Of a stretch of DNA of 11,504 nucleotides, positions 1 through 6,074 are shown in pieces. The stretch spans positions 1 through 11,504 of the forward strand of contig JANXVV010000052.1 of assembly GCA_025351525.1 (NCBI GenBank), read 5' to 3'. How positions within the stretch are numbered: position 1 is the stretch's first letter; every line of letters starts with the position of its first letter. The DNA is from Humisphaera sp. GTDB taxonomy: Bacteria > Planctomycetota > Phycisphaerae > Tepidisphaerales > Tepidisphaeraceae. Both the position numbers and the translations under genes were made by a program. The notes below the pieces were generated by a model, which worked only from the letters and a program-made list of their open reading frames with translations, was not told the origin of the DNA and did no database searches.

Positions 1-330
1 CCCACCGGCCGTAACTTCGCGGCGGGGATGAGCGGCGGTGTCGCGTATGTGTATGACACCGATGGTCAGTTCGCCCGCCTCTGCAACACCGATCAGGTCG
101 AGCTCGAAAAGCCGGAGACTGACGATGACAAGGCGACGATCAAACGGCTGCTGGAAAATCATGTGAAGTTCACCGACAGCCCGGTGGCCAAAGCGATTCT
201 GGCGGATTGGGAGAATGAGCTGCGCTGGTTTGTGAAAGTGCTGCCGACGGATTACCGCAATGCGCTGGCTAAGATGGTGGAGAGTGAGGAGGCGGCGCGT
301 TTGGGTAAATTGCAAACTGCTGCAAAGTAA
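1..330 (+). CDS. gltB: Glutamate synthase large subunit, C-terminal fragment (5' end outside window)
   Basis: This is the last 109 residues of the large (alpha) subunit of NADPH-dependent glutamate synthase, which makes two glutamates from glutamine and 2-oxoglutarate. The frame is open to the left edge and begins with GRNFAAGMSGGVAYVYD, the signature of the C-terminal GXGXG beta-helix domain. The following CNTDQVELEKP stretch and the helical tail (SPVAKAILADW) also match this domain's end. The catalytic glutaminase and FMN domains must lie upstream of the window. The stop at 328-330 is followed 16 nt later by a HEPN gene rather than directly by gltD, although gltD does occur downstream on the same strand. 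Identification is firm because fragment and partner subunit occur together. Confidence 0.95.
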   Translation, partial: PTGRNFAAGMSGGVAYVYDTDGQFARLCNTDQVELEKPETDDDKATIKRLLENHVKFTDSPVAKAILADWENELRWFVKVLPTDYRNALAKMVESEEAARLGKLQTAAK

Positions 331-346
331 GGGGGGGGGAAGGCGA
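331..346 (+). promoter_or_regulatory. G9-tract ribosome binding region of the HEPN gene
   Basis: The 16-nt gap after the gltB stop consists of nine consecutive G bases (331-339) followed by AAGGCGA and then a GTG codon at 347. The purine-rich stretch can serve as a Shine-Dalgarno region, and this decides the GTG start over the ATG at 260, which lies inside gltB. A homopolymer of nine in a ribosome binding site is unusual. Changes in its length would move or weaken the site. Confidence 0.5.
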
Positions 347-793
347 GTGAATTTTTTTCGCGAGGAAGTTTACAAAGCGGCGGCTGAAGAGCATGTCGTC
401 GTGGCCGGAGAGTTGTATGATAGCGGTCGGTATGTCCTGTGCTGCTACGTCGCAGGCTTATCGGTCGAATGCATGTTGCGGGCCTATCGCCTATTGAAGA
501 ATCCGCAATTTGACTCGAAGCATGATCTTAAAATACTGAGCGAAGACTGCGGATGGTCAGCGTATGTTCCCGAGCAGTCGTCCGCGAAAATTGCTGGAGC
601 CTTAAAGGGAGTGTACACCAGATGGGATAATGCCCATCGATTCCGATCGACAATCGAATATCAGCGATATCTGCGTCGTCGAGGTTTGCATCAAGGTATC
701 CGAGGTGACTTTGTGAAAGAGCAAACCCGGCAGGCATTGCAAGCCGCTGAAATCCTCGTACGGATTGGAGCATCATCATGGCCACGCGAATAA
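347..793 (+). CDS. HEPN-domain protein, probable RNase toxin-like
   Basis: A 148-residue all-helical protein that I assign to the HEPN superfamily. Visible family traits are a helix reading YVLCCYVAGLSVECMLRAY (residues about 30-48), which matches the usual 'AGyavEcaLKA' helix, then HDL (59-61), and RWDNAHRF starting at Arg92. The last gives an R-x4-H motif (Arg92, His97), the arrangement used for metal-independent RNA cleavage in active HEPN toxins. The GTG start is chosen because of the purine-rich site just upstream; an in-frame ATG at 260 would put 29 Arg/Trp-rich residues inside gltB. The 3' end overlaps the next gene by 16 nt, suggesting translational coupling. HEPN proteins are often toxins paired with MNT nucleotidyltransferases, but no MNT motif occurs next door. 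It could also be a non-catalytic HEPN scaffold. Family assignment is fairly sure; toxicity is inference. Confidence 0.75.
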   Translation: MNFFREEVYKAAAEEHVVVAGELYDSGRYVLCCYVAGLSVECMLRAYRLLKNPQFDSKHDLKILSEDCGWSAYVPEQSSAKIAGALKGVYTRWDNAHRFRSTIEYQRYLRRRGLHQGIRGDFVKEQTRQALQAAEILVRIGASSWPRE

Positions 794-1188
794 AGCAGGA
801 CAAATTGATTGACAAAGTTACAACGGCTCTCAAATCGAGCTTCCCGGGTGCCCAATTGGATCTCGAAACTCTTGCTGACGGGCGCGTCGGGGGAGAAATT
901 GCGTGGTCCAAATTTAACCCGAACGATGGATATGCGGACCAGGTAAAGCTGTCGAGGGCGTTGAAAGAAAAGCTTGGCGCTGACGCGGTACAAGTAGGAT
1001 TGATCTTTACGCTCACGCCCATCCAGAAGAAAGTCATGGACGAAGATCGCCTTGCCGAGGAGGAATCCATCCTCTCCACCGCGAAGAGCATCTTGCGGGA
1101 TCGCCGCAGAAAAGCCCGTTCGAAAATCTCCAATGGTATTAATGGCCACCCTGCTCCGAAGAAAAGGAAATTAACCACCCATGGGTAA
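778..1188 (+). CDS. Unrecognised 136-residue protein, candidate partner of the HEPN protein
   Basis: I do not recognise a family. The protein has a helical N-terminus (residues 5-20), a probable alpha/beta core with LADGRVGGEIAW (32-43), and a hydrophobic strand VQVGLIFTLTP (71-81). An acidic then basic helix follows (88-115), and the tail is rich in Arg and Lys (RDRRRKAR around 107-114, PKKRK at 127-131), which could bind nucleic acid. It overlaps the HEPN gene by 16 nt at its 5' end and gltD by 8 nt at its 3' end, so it is very likely translated with both. The position suggests an antitoxin or partner for the HEPN protein. The MNT nucleotidyltransferase signature (G-S/T-x9-D-x-D) is absent, as is any HTH or ribbon-helix-helix I can see. 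The gene is supported by its tight packing and lack of a better frame; its role is open. Confidence 0.7.
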   Translation: MATRIKQDKLIDKVTTALKSSFPGAQLDLETLADGRVGGEIAWSKFNPNDGYADQVKLSRALKEKLGADAVQVGLIFTLTPIQKKVMDEDRLAEEESILSTAKSILRDRRRKARSKISNGINGHPAPKKRKLTTHG

Positions 1189-2701
1189 GCCCACCGGTTT
1201 CATGGAATTCAAGCGCGAGACACCCACCCGGCGTCCCGTGAACCTCCGCATCCTCGACTGGAAGGAAGTCTACGAAGATTTCCCCGAAGACAAATTGCGC
1301 GCCCAGGGGGCCCGCTGCATGGATTGCGGAATCCCCTTCTGCCATGGTCATGCGATCAACGGCAACGCACTCGATTCCGTCGGTTGCCCGCTCGGCAATC
1401 TCATCCCCGACTGGAATGATCTGGTCTATCGCGGGCGCTGGCAGGATGCGCTCGACATGCTGTTCAAAACGAACAACTTCCCGGAATTCACCGGCCGCAT
1501 CTGCCCGGCCCCCTGCGAAGAAGCGTGCGTGCTCGGCATCAATGAAAAGCCGGTCACGATCAAGAACATCGAAGTGTCGATCATCGAGCACGCCTTTGCC
1601 AATGACTGGGTCAAGCCGCAACCACCCCTCACGCGCACCGGCAAAAAGGTCGCCGTCATCGGTTCTGGTCCCGCCGGCTTGGGGTGTGCGGCTCAGCTCA
1701 ACAAAGCCGGTCACGAAGTCACCGTCTACGAGCGGTCCGATCACGTCGGTGGCCTGCTCACCTACGGCATCCCCGAGTTCAAGCTGGAAAAGCGCATCGT
1801 CGATCGCCGGGTCGATCTGATGAAAGCCGAGGGCATTCACTTCATCACGAATGCCAACGTCGGTTTTAATGTGAAGATCGAAGAGCTTCGCCGCGATTTT
1901 GACGCGGTGGTTCTGGCGGGCGGCGCGACCAAGCCGCGCGATCTCCCCGTTCCCGGGCGCGAATTGAAGGGCATTCATTTCGCGATGGATTATCTTCCCC
2001 AAGGCAACAAGCGGGCGCTCGGCGACAAGGTCGAGCAGGAACTGATCGACGCCAAGGGCAAAAACGTGGTTATCCTCGGTGGCGGTGACACCGGCGCCGA
2101 CTGCCTGGGCACCGCCGAACGCCAGGGCGCGAAATCGATCAAGCAATTCGAGCTGATGCCCAAGCCCCCCGCCGATCGCGAACATGCCATCGTCAAGGAT
2201 GGTCGACTGCTCCCCTGGCCCTATTGGCCGATGATCCACCGTTCGTCGTCCGCGCACGAAGAAGCCGACCAACTCTTCGGCGTGGAGATCCGCGACTACT
2301 CGATCAACACCAAACACTTCAGCGGTGAAGCCGGTGTCGTCAAAAAATTGAACGGCATCAAACTGACCTGGACCAAAGCCCCCGATGGCCGTCCCGCCAT
2401 GCAGGAAATCCCCGGTTCCGAGTTCGAGCTGGATTGCGACCTCTGCCTGCTCGCCCTTGGCTTCGTCAGCCCCGAACACCCCGGCCCCATCGACCAACTC
2501 GGCCTGACCAAAGACCCGCGCGGCAATGTGAAGGTCGATGAACATTACATGACCAGCCTCCCCGGCGTGTTCGCCGCCGGTGACATCCGCCGCGGCCAAT
2601 CGCTCGTGGTCTGGGCCATCAGCGAAGGCCGGCAGGCGGCAAGAGGCGTGGATGAATTTTTGATGGGGAAGACGGATTTGCCGTATTTGAAGCTGTTTTG
2701 A
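1181..2701 (+). CDS. gltD: Glutamate synthase small subunit
   Basis: A 506-residue small (beta) subunit that oxidises NAD(P)H and passes electrons through FAD and Fe-S centres to GltB. The N-terminal Fer4_20 domain carries C46-x2-C49-x4-C54 and C69, then C108-x3-C112-x3-C116. The FAD-binding Rossmann motif GSGPAG is at 161-166, the NAD(P)H-binding motif GGGDTG at 300-305, and the C-terminal FAD motif VFAAGD at 463-468. The protein is slightly longer than the E. coli subunit (472). One visible reason is about 11 extra residues between Cys54 and Cys69, where many homologues have the next cysteine only a few residues on. The ATG at 1181 lies inside the end of the preceding gene, with AAGGAA upstream. 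The gene is normally next to gltB; here two small genes intervene on the same strand. Confidence 0.97.
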   Translation: MGKPTGFMEFKRETPTRRPVNLRILDWKEVYEDFPEDKLRAQGARCMDCGIPFCHGHAINGNALDSVGCPLGNLIPDWNDLVYRGRWQDALDMLFKTNNFPEFTGRICPAPCEEACVLGINEKPVTIKNIEVSIIEHAFANDWVKPQPPLTRTGKKVAVIGSGPAGLGCAAQLNKAGHEVTVYERSDHVGGLLTYGIPEFKLEKRIVDRRVDLMKAEGIHFITNANVGFNVKIEELRRDFDAVVLAGGATKPRDLPVPGRELKGIHFAMDYLPQGNKRALGDKVEQELIDAKGKNVVILGGGDTGADCLGTAERQGAKSIKQFELMPKPPADREHAIVKDGRLLPWPYWPMIHRSSSAHEEADQLFGVEIRDYSINTKHFSGEAGVVKKLNGIKLTWTKAPDGRPAMQEIPGSEFELDCDLCLLALGFVSPEHPGPIDQLGLTKDPRGNVKVDEHYMTSLPGVFAAGDIRRGQSLVVWAISEGRQAARGVDEFLMGKTDLPYLKLF

Positions 2702-2766
2702 GATACAATTACGAAGGCAATTATTCCCATTTAGACGTTCGCCCTCGCGTGTGACGTGGAGAAATT

Positions 2767-3024
2767 ATGACCCTCATGCTGGAGTTGCCCACCCGCGTGG
2801 AAGCCGATCTCACTGCGGAAGCGGTTCGACATGGCCTACCACTACAAGAATATGTGCTCCGTCTGCTTTCAACCGCCGCGCACGTCCCCGCATCGATGAC
2901 GGGCGCAGAACTTGTGGAGTATTGGAGGCGAGAGGGCTTACTAGGCACGCGCATGGACATCACCGATAGCCTGCAGCATGCACGTACGCTTCGTGAATCC
3001 GCTGAACGGCGAGATAAAACTTGA
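2767..3024 (+). CDS. VapB-like antitoxin
   Basis: An 85-residue protein 65 nt after gltD and 17 nt before a PIN-domain toxin gene. The N-terminus, MTLMLELPTRVEADLTAEAV followed by a helix containing GLPLQEYVLRLL, has the strand-helix-helix look of ribbon-helix-helix antitoxins. Such a domain would dimerise and bind the operator of its own operon. The C-terminal half (Glu/Arg-rich, residues 50-85) probably wraps the toxin. GGAG at 2758-2761 sits 5 nt before the ATG and supports this start. Family assignment rests on the fold pattern and on the adjacent vapC; the exact VapB subtype is not recognisable by eye. Confidence 0.8.
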   Translation: MTLMLELPTRVEADLTAEAVRHGLPLQEYVLRLLSTAAHVPASMTGAELVEYWRREGLLGTRMDITDSLQHARTLRESAERRDKT

Positions 3025-3041
3025 TCTGATCCGGCGGGTCT

Positions 3042-3422
3042 ATGAAGATATTGGACACTGATATTTTAATCGATATTCAGCGTAACCACCGCCCGGCCAT
3101 CAATTGGTTTGCCACCTTGAACGAACCACCCTGTGTTCCGGGTTTTGTAATTATGGAATTAATTCAAGACGCGCGCAATGCACAAGAAGTCAACGCAGCG
3201 ATGAAGCTGGTCGCTCCTTTACCAATCATTTGGCCCACCGCATCGGACTGCTCACGCGCACTTCTTGAGTTTTCGCGATTCCATTTATCCGACGGACTGG
3301 GGCTTCTGGATGCCTTGATCGCTGCTTGCGTAATTGGCCAATCCGCAACCCTATACACGTTCAATGTGAAGCACTATCGGGTCGTTCCCGGACTTACCAT
3401 CGAACAGCCGTATACACGATAA
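3042..3422 (+). CDS. vapC: VapC-type PIN-domain ribonuclease toxin
   Basis: A 126-residue single PIN domain. PIN toxins of type II toxin-antitoxin systems cut RNA, often tRNA, with metal held by conserved acidic residues. The expected residues are present: Asp5 and Asp7 in ILDTDILIDI, Glu39 in VIMELIQ, Asp90 in GLLDALIAA with Asp84 just before, and Asn108 in TFNVKHY, matching the usual T-x-N-x-K-H/Y-F ending. The active site therefore looks intact. The gene follows the antitoxin by 17 nt, the normal antitoxin-first order, and is followed after 28 nt by a nuclease gene on the same strand. The upstream GGCGGG is only a modest ribosome binding site. The ATG at 3042 gives a full-length domain beginning at the first beta strand. 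Confidence 0.92.
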   Translation: MKILDTDILIDIQRNHRPAINWFATLNEPPCVPGFVIMELIQDARNAQEVNAAMKLVAPLPIIWPTASDCSRALLEFSRFHLSDGLGLLDALIAACVIGQSATLYTFNVKHYRVVPGLTIEQPYTR

Positions 3423-3450
3423 CGGACACGATCGCCTTTAAAGGAACTTC

Positions 3451-5469
3451 ATGCACGCATCGGAAACCAAACTGCGCCAGTTGATCGAAGGACAGAAGCA
3501 GTACGTGGTTCCGCTCTTTCAACGACCCTATAGCTGGTCTGAAAAGCAGTGGAAGGCGATGTGGACTGATGTCATTGAACAATCCCGCCACGACGATGGC
3601 CGCCCGCATTTTTTCGGGTCCATTGTGACTGCACCCGCGAGGTCTGTACCGCACGGCGTCGGCAAGTATCTGTTGATCGACGGACAGCAGCGCATCACAA
3701 GCGCCCAAGTTTTGCTTGCCGCCATTCGCGACGCGGCAAAGCGTATTGGGAATGCCAAGCTGCACGAGCGAATTAATGGCCAATATCTCGTAAACGCTTA
3801 CGAAGAGGGTGATGAGCAGCTCAAGCTACTTCCCACTCAGGATGACCGGGAGGCGTTTCGGGCGATTATGCAAAATGAGGCCATTCCCAGCGGCAGGCTG
3901 AGTGGATGTTACCGCTTTTTTCAATCGAGGGTCGACCGCTTAACCGCAGATCAACTCGAAGCCGTCCACACGGCAATCGTAGATCGGCTGTCGCTCGTCA
4001 GTATCACGTGCGACGATCAGGATAACCCACATCTCATCTTTGAAAGTCTCAATGCAAAAGGTGAAAAACTGACTGCGGCCGATCTCATTCGCAATTACCT
4101 GCTGATGCGGATTCACGTCGGTGACCAGGCCAGACTTTTCAACTTGTACTGGCTGCCCATCCAGCAGGCGTTATCGAATGAACTCACGGAGTTTGTGCGC
4201 CATTACCTGATGAAAGAGGGGAAGATATTAAAGGAAGCCGATGTCTACCTTGAACTAAAAGACCGTCTGTCAAACGAGACCCCCGCTCATGCCGAGTCGT
4301 TTCTCCGCGATCTCCACCGACACGGCATGATCTACGCGAAATTCATCGCTCCCTCGCGGGAAAGCGACAGTGAACTCGCCAAGCGTCTCGACCGCGTGTG
4401 CCGATTGAAAGTCACGGTGGCATATCCGTTTCTTCTTCGGGTTTTTGATGCTTACGAGAAACATGCGCTTGGGCATGATCAGGTACTCGAGACACTCGAC
4501 CTCCTCGAGTCTTTCGTGATCCGACGTTCTATTTGCAGCTTACCTACAAATCAGTTGCGGCGAATGCTGCCTCCGGTCTTCGACGCCGCTGGGGGCGCGG
4601 GCCCAGGATTTGTGGAAGGCCTCCGCACTCAGTTGGGAGGCAAGCGCTGTCCCGATGATGGGGCCTTTGCCTCCGCCCTCGCTCGTGAGCAAGTCTATTC
4701 GAGCACGGAGAAAAATGCGCGCGTGCGCCTTATTCTCGAACGGCTTGAACAGTCGTTTGATCACAAGGAACCAGCCGACCTTTCTAAAGCCACTATAGAG
4801 CATGTGCTACCGCAAACTTTAACGCGCGCGTGGGAAGAGGAGCTTGGAGCCGGTGCGCAGGAACTCTGGCAACGCCTACTTCACACGCTGGGTAATCTGA
4901 CCCTCACGGGATACAACGCCGAGATGTCAAACCAACCTTTCAACATCAAACGCACATCGTTAGTTGCCAGCCATTTTGAGCTGAACCGCGATCTTGCGGA
5001 AGTGCCGCGCTGGACCGCAGACGTCATTGTTGCACGAGGTCATAAGCTGGCAGATCGCGCGATCACGATTTGGGAAGACGTTGGCCGAACGCCGGAACCA
5101 GCAGCACAAGACCGACGAGCCAATCACCCGCCAGTCGCAGTGCGTTTCAAAAACTTGAAGCAACCCGTTACCAACTGGAAAGAGGCGTTTCTCCGGCTAT
5201 TGGAGAATTTTGACGCTGTGTGCCCGGGCCTTCTTTCGCGAATCGCAGCAGACGGTCTGCTGCCTGCCGTAATTGCCATCAATGCCGATCGGTTTGGCCG
5301 ATCGAACGCTCAAATCGGGAAGGTCTGCGTAAATACTCACGCAAGCGCGGCAACGCTGCAAGATTGGTGTAGAAAGATTGCATTGATTGCAAAAATCGAC
5401 GTGGCAGATTTCGAGTTTTTGACGAATGGCGATGCACCAACGGTCTCAGTGCTGCTTCCTATATGTTGA
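3451..5469 (+). CDS. DUF262-DUF1524 protein, GmrSD-like type IV restriction nuclease
   Basis: A 672-residue single-chain protein with the architecture of GmrSD, BrxU and SspE, enzymes that attack modified or otherwise marked phage DNA using nucleotide-dependent control. The DUF262 domain shows VPLFQRPYSW (20-29), HFFGSI (53-58), DGQQR (77-81) and a family-typical FESLNAKGEKLT (197-208) with DLIRNYLL (211-218). The DUF1524 His-Me finger nuclease domain shows IEHVLPQ (449-455, His451 and Pro454), LGNLTLTGYN (480-489) and FNIK (497-500), so the catalytic His and Asn residues look intact. About 110 further residues (from around 565) form an extra alpha/beta module that I cannot name. AAGGA at 3441-3445 supports the ATG. 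It lies 28 nt after vapC and upstream of hicBA, consistent with a defence island. Its DNA target cannot be read from sequence. Confidence 0.9.
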   Translation: MHASETKLRQLIEGQKQYVVPLFQRPYSWSEKQWKAMWTDVIEQSRHDDGRPHFFGSIVTAPARSVPHGVGKYLLIDGQQRITSAQVLLAAIRDAAKRIGNAKLHERINGQYLVNAYEEGDEQLKLLPTQDDREAFRAIMQNEAIPSGRLSGCYRFFQSRVDRLTADQLEAVHTAIVDRLSLVSITCDDQDNPHLIFESLNAKGEKLTAADLIRNYLLMRIHVGDQARLFNLYWLPIQQALSNELTEFVRHYLMKEGKILKEADVYLELKDRLSNETPAHAESFLRDLHRHGMIYAKFIAPSRESDSELAKRLDRVCRLKVTVAYPFLLRVFDAYEKHALGHDQVLETLDLLESFVIRRSICSLPTNQLRRMLPPVFDAAGGAGPGFVEGLRTQLGGKRCPDDGAFASALAREQVYSSTEKNARVRLILERLEQSFDHKEPADLSKATIEHVLPQTLTRAWEEELGAGAQELWQRLLHTLGNLTLTGYNAEMSNQPFNIKRTSLVASHFELNRDLAEVPRWTADVIVARGHKLADRAITIWEDVGRTPEPAAQDRRANHPPVAVRFKNLKQPVTNWKEAFLRLLENFDAVCPGLLSRIAADGLLPAVIAINADRFGRSNAQIGKVCVNTHASAATLQDWCRKIALIAKIDVADFEFLTNGDAPTVSVLLPIC

Positions 5470-5557
5470 AAAGCGGTGGTATCCTGCGAAGTCATCCGTT
5501 GAACAGTCACGTGGCTACGCCAAGATGTTGCGCGACCGCGATAAGGAGCTGGGATGA
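5432..5557 (+). CDS. Possible 41-codon small ORF between the nuclease gene and hicB
   Basis: A short frame starts at ATG 5432 (or ATG 5426) inside the 3' end of the DUF262 gene, in another frame, and runs through the otherwise non-coding gap. Its stop TGA (5555-5557) overlaps the hicB ATG as ATGA. The distal part reads KRWYPAKSSVEQSR then GYAKMLRDRDKELG, which looks more protein-like than random sequence. The ATGA junction is typical of translationally coupled genes. It may be a real leader peptide gene, a remnant of a larger gene, or chance. No homology is claimed. Confidence 0.3.
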   Translation: MHQRSQCCFLYVEKRWYPAKSSVEQSRGYAKMLRDRDKELG

Positions 5558-5775
5558 AGAACTATCATTTCACAGTGGTCATCCACCGGGACGAGAATGG
5601 CCGATTCGTCGCCATTTGTCCCGGACTTCAAGGTTGTTACACCGAAGGGGAAACGGAAGCCGAGGCGCGGGAACTGATTGAGGATGCGAGCAAACTGCAC
5701 CTTGAAGATCGACTTGAGCGCGGCGAACCGATTTACGAAGAAGTCGGCGTGACCCAGGTGCAAGTCGCGGTTTGA
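5554..5775 (+). CDS. hicB: HicB-like antitoxin
   Basis: A 73-residue protein with the compact HicB fold. The strand VVIHRDENGRFVAICPGLQGC is the usual 'dedggyvaevPdLpGc' core, followed by the TEGETEAEARELIEDA helix and a final strand ending VQVAV. HicB proteins block their HicA RNase partner and often carry a C-terminal DNA-binding domain for autoregulation. This copy ends right after the core fold, so it is a short form with no HTH or ribbon-helix-helix. AAGGAG at 5543-5548 is well placed before the ATG. The order hicB then hicA, with a 9-nt gap, is the reverse of the E. coli hicAB operon but is found in other bacteria. Confidence 0.88.
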   Translation: MKNYHFTVVIHRDENGRFVAICPGLQGCYTEGETEAEARELIEDASKLHLEDRLERGEPIYEEVGVTQVQVAV

Positions 5776-5784
5776 GTCGTTTCC

Positions 5785-6006
5785 ATGAGGCAGCACCTCC
5801 CGGCGCTACCCGCCAAGGACATTATCCGCATCCTCGAACGGCATGGTTTTGTGCAAGTCCGCCAAAGCGGGAGCCCTGCGATCTTTCGCCGCTTAGACGG
5901 ACATGGGACAACCGTACCCATTCACGACCAAAGACCGCTCGGCGGCAGCCTCCTGCGCCAAATTATGCGAGATGCCAGTTTGAGCGTGGACGATCTTCTC
6001 GGATAA
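5785..6006 (+). CDS. hicA: HicA-like toxin with altered active site
   Basis: A 73-residue dsRBD-like HicA protein. Family features in order are LPALPAKDIIRILERHGF (5-22), VRQSGSPAIFRR (25-36), TTVPIHDQRPL (42-52) and GSLLRQIMRDASLSVDDLL (54-72). HicA toxins are mRNA-cleaving RNases whose catalytic residue is the histidine of the G-S-H motif. Here that motif reads Gly-Ser-Pro, with Pro31 coded by CCT at 5875-5877, one base change from a CAT histidine codon. The rest of the fold looks intact and there is no frameshift. The copy may therefore be a detoxified toxin, unless the active site has shifted. No good ribosome binding site precedes the ATG, so coupling to hicB 9 nt upstream is likely. Confidence 0.88.
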   Translation: MRQHLPALPAKDIIRILERHGFVQVRQSGSPAIFRRLDGHGTTVPIHDQRPLGGSLLRQIMRDASLSVDDLLG

Positions 6007-6019
6007 CAGGTATGCTGTC

Positions 6020-6040
6020 GCTTGCGGATTGTCCGCAAGC
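6020..6040 (+). terminator. Small hairpin after hicA, possible weak terminator
   Basis: A perfect 9-bp inverted repeat (GCTTGCGGA at 6020-6028 with TCCGCAAGC at 6032-6040) closes a 3-nt loop. It lies 14 nt after the hicA stop and 34 nt before the next start codon. The sequence after the stem (CCATTCTTC) is only mildly T-rich, so intrinsic termination is uncertain. It could also be an mRNA end-stabilising structure. Confidence 0.4.
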
Positions 6041-6074
6041 CCATTCTTCAACCTACACCAGAAGGAACCCCACG

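Noticed and set aside
528..1178. A 216-codon minus-strand frame opposite the HEPN pair
   Set aside because: Its translation shows no domain pattern, and the plus-strand genes are supported by HEPN motifs and by overlaps with gltD.
1139..2599. A 486-codon open frame on the minus strand opposite gltD
   Set aside because: It is an antisense shadow of GC-rich gltD codons; it has no recognisable domain, and the plus-strand GltD motifs are unambiguous.
2702..2766. TACAAT at 2704-2709 as a -10 box for vapBC
   Set aside because: The best -35 candidate (TTGCCG, 2678-2683) is 20 nt away, outside normal spacing, and sits in gltD, so the evidence is too weak to list as a promoter. No clear operator palindrome or terminator is visible in this gap either.
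5772..6074. An upstream in-frame extension of the DUF336 protein starting at 5772
   Set aside because: It covers the whole hicA gene in another frame and would place 101 unrelated residues before a clear signal peptide; the ATG at 6075 has a good ribosome binding site.
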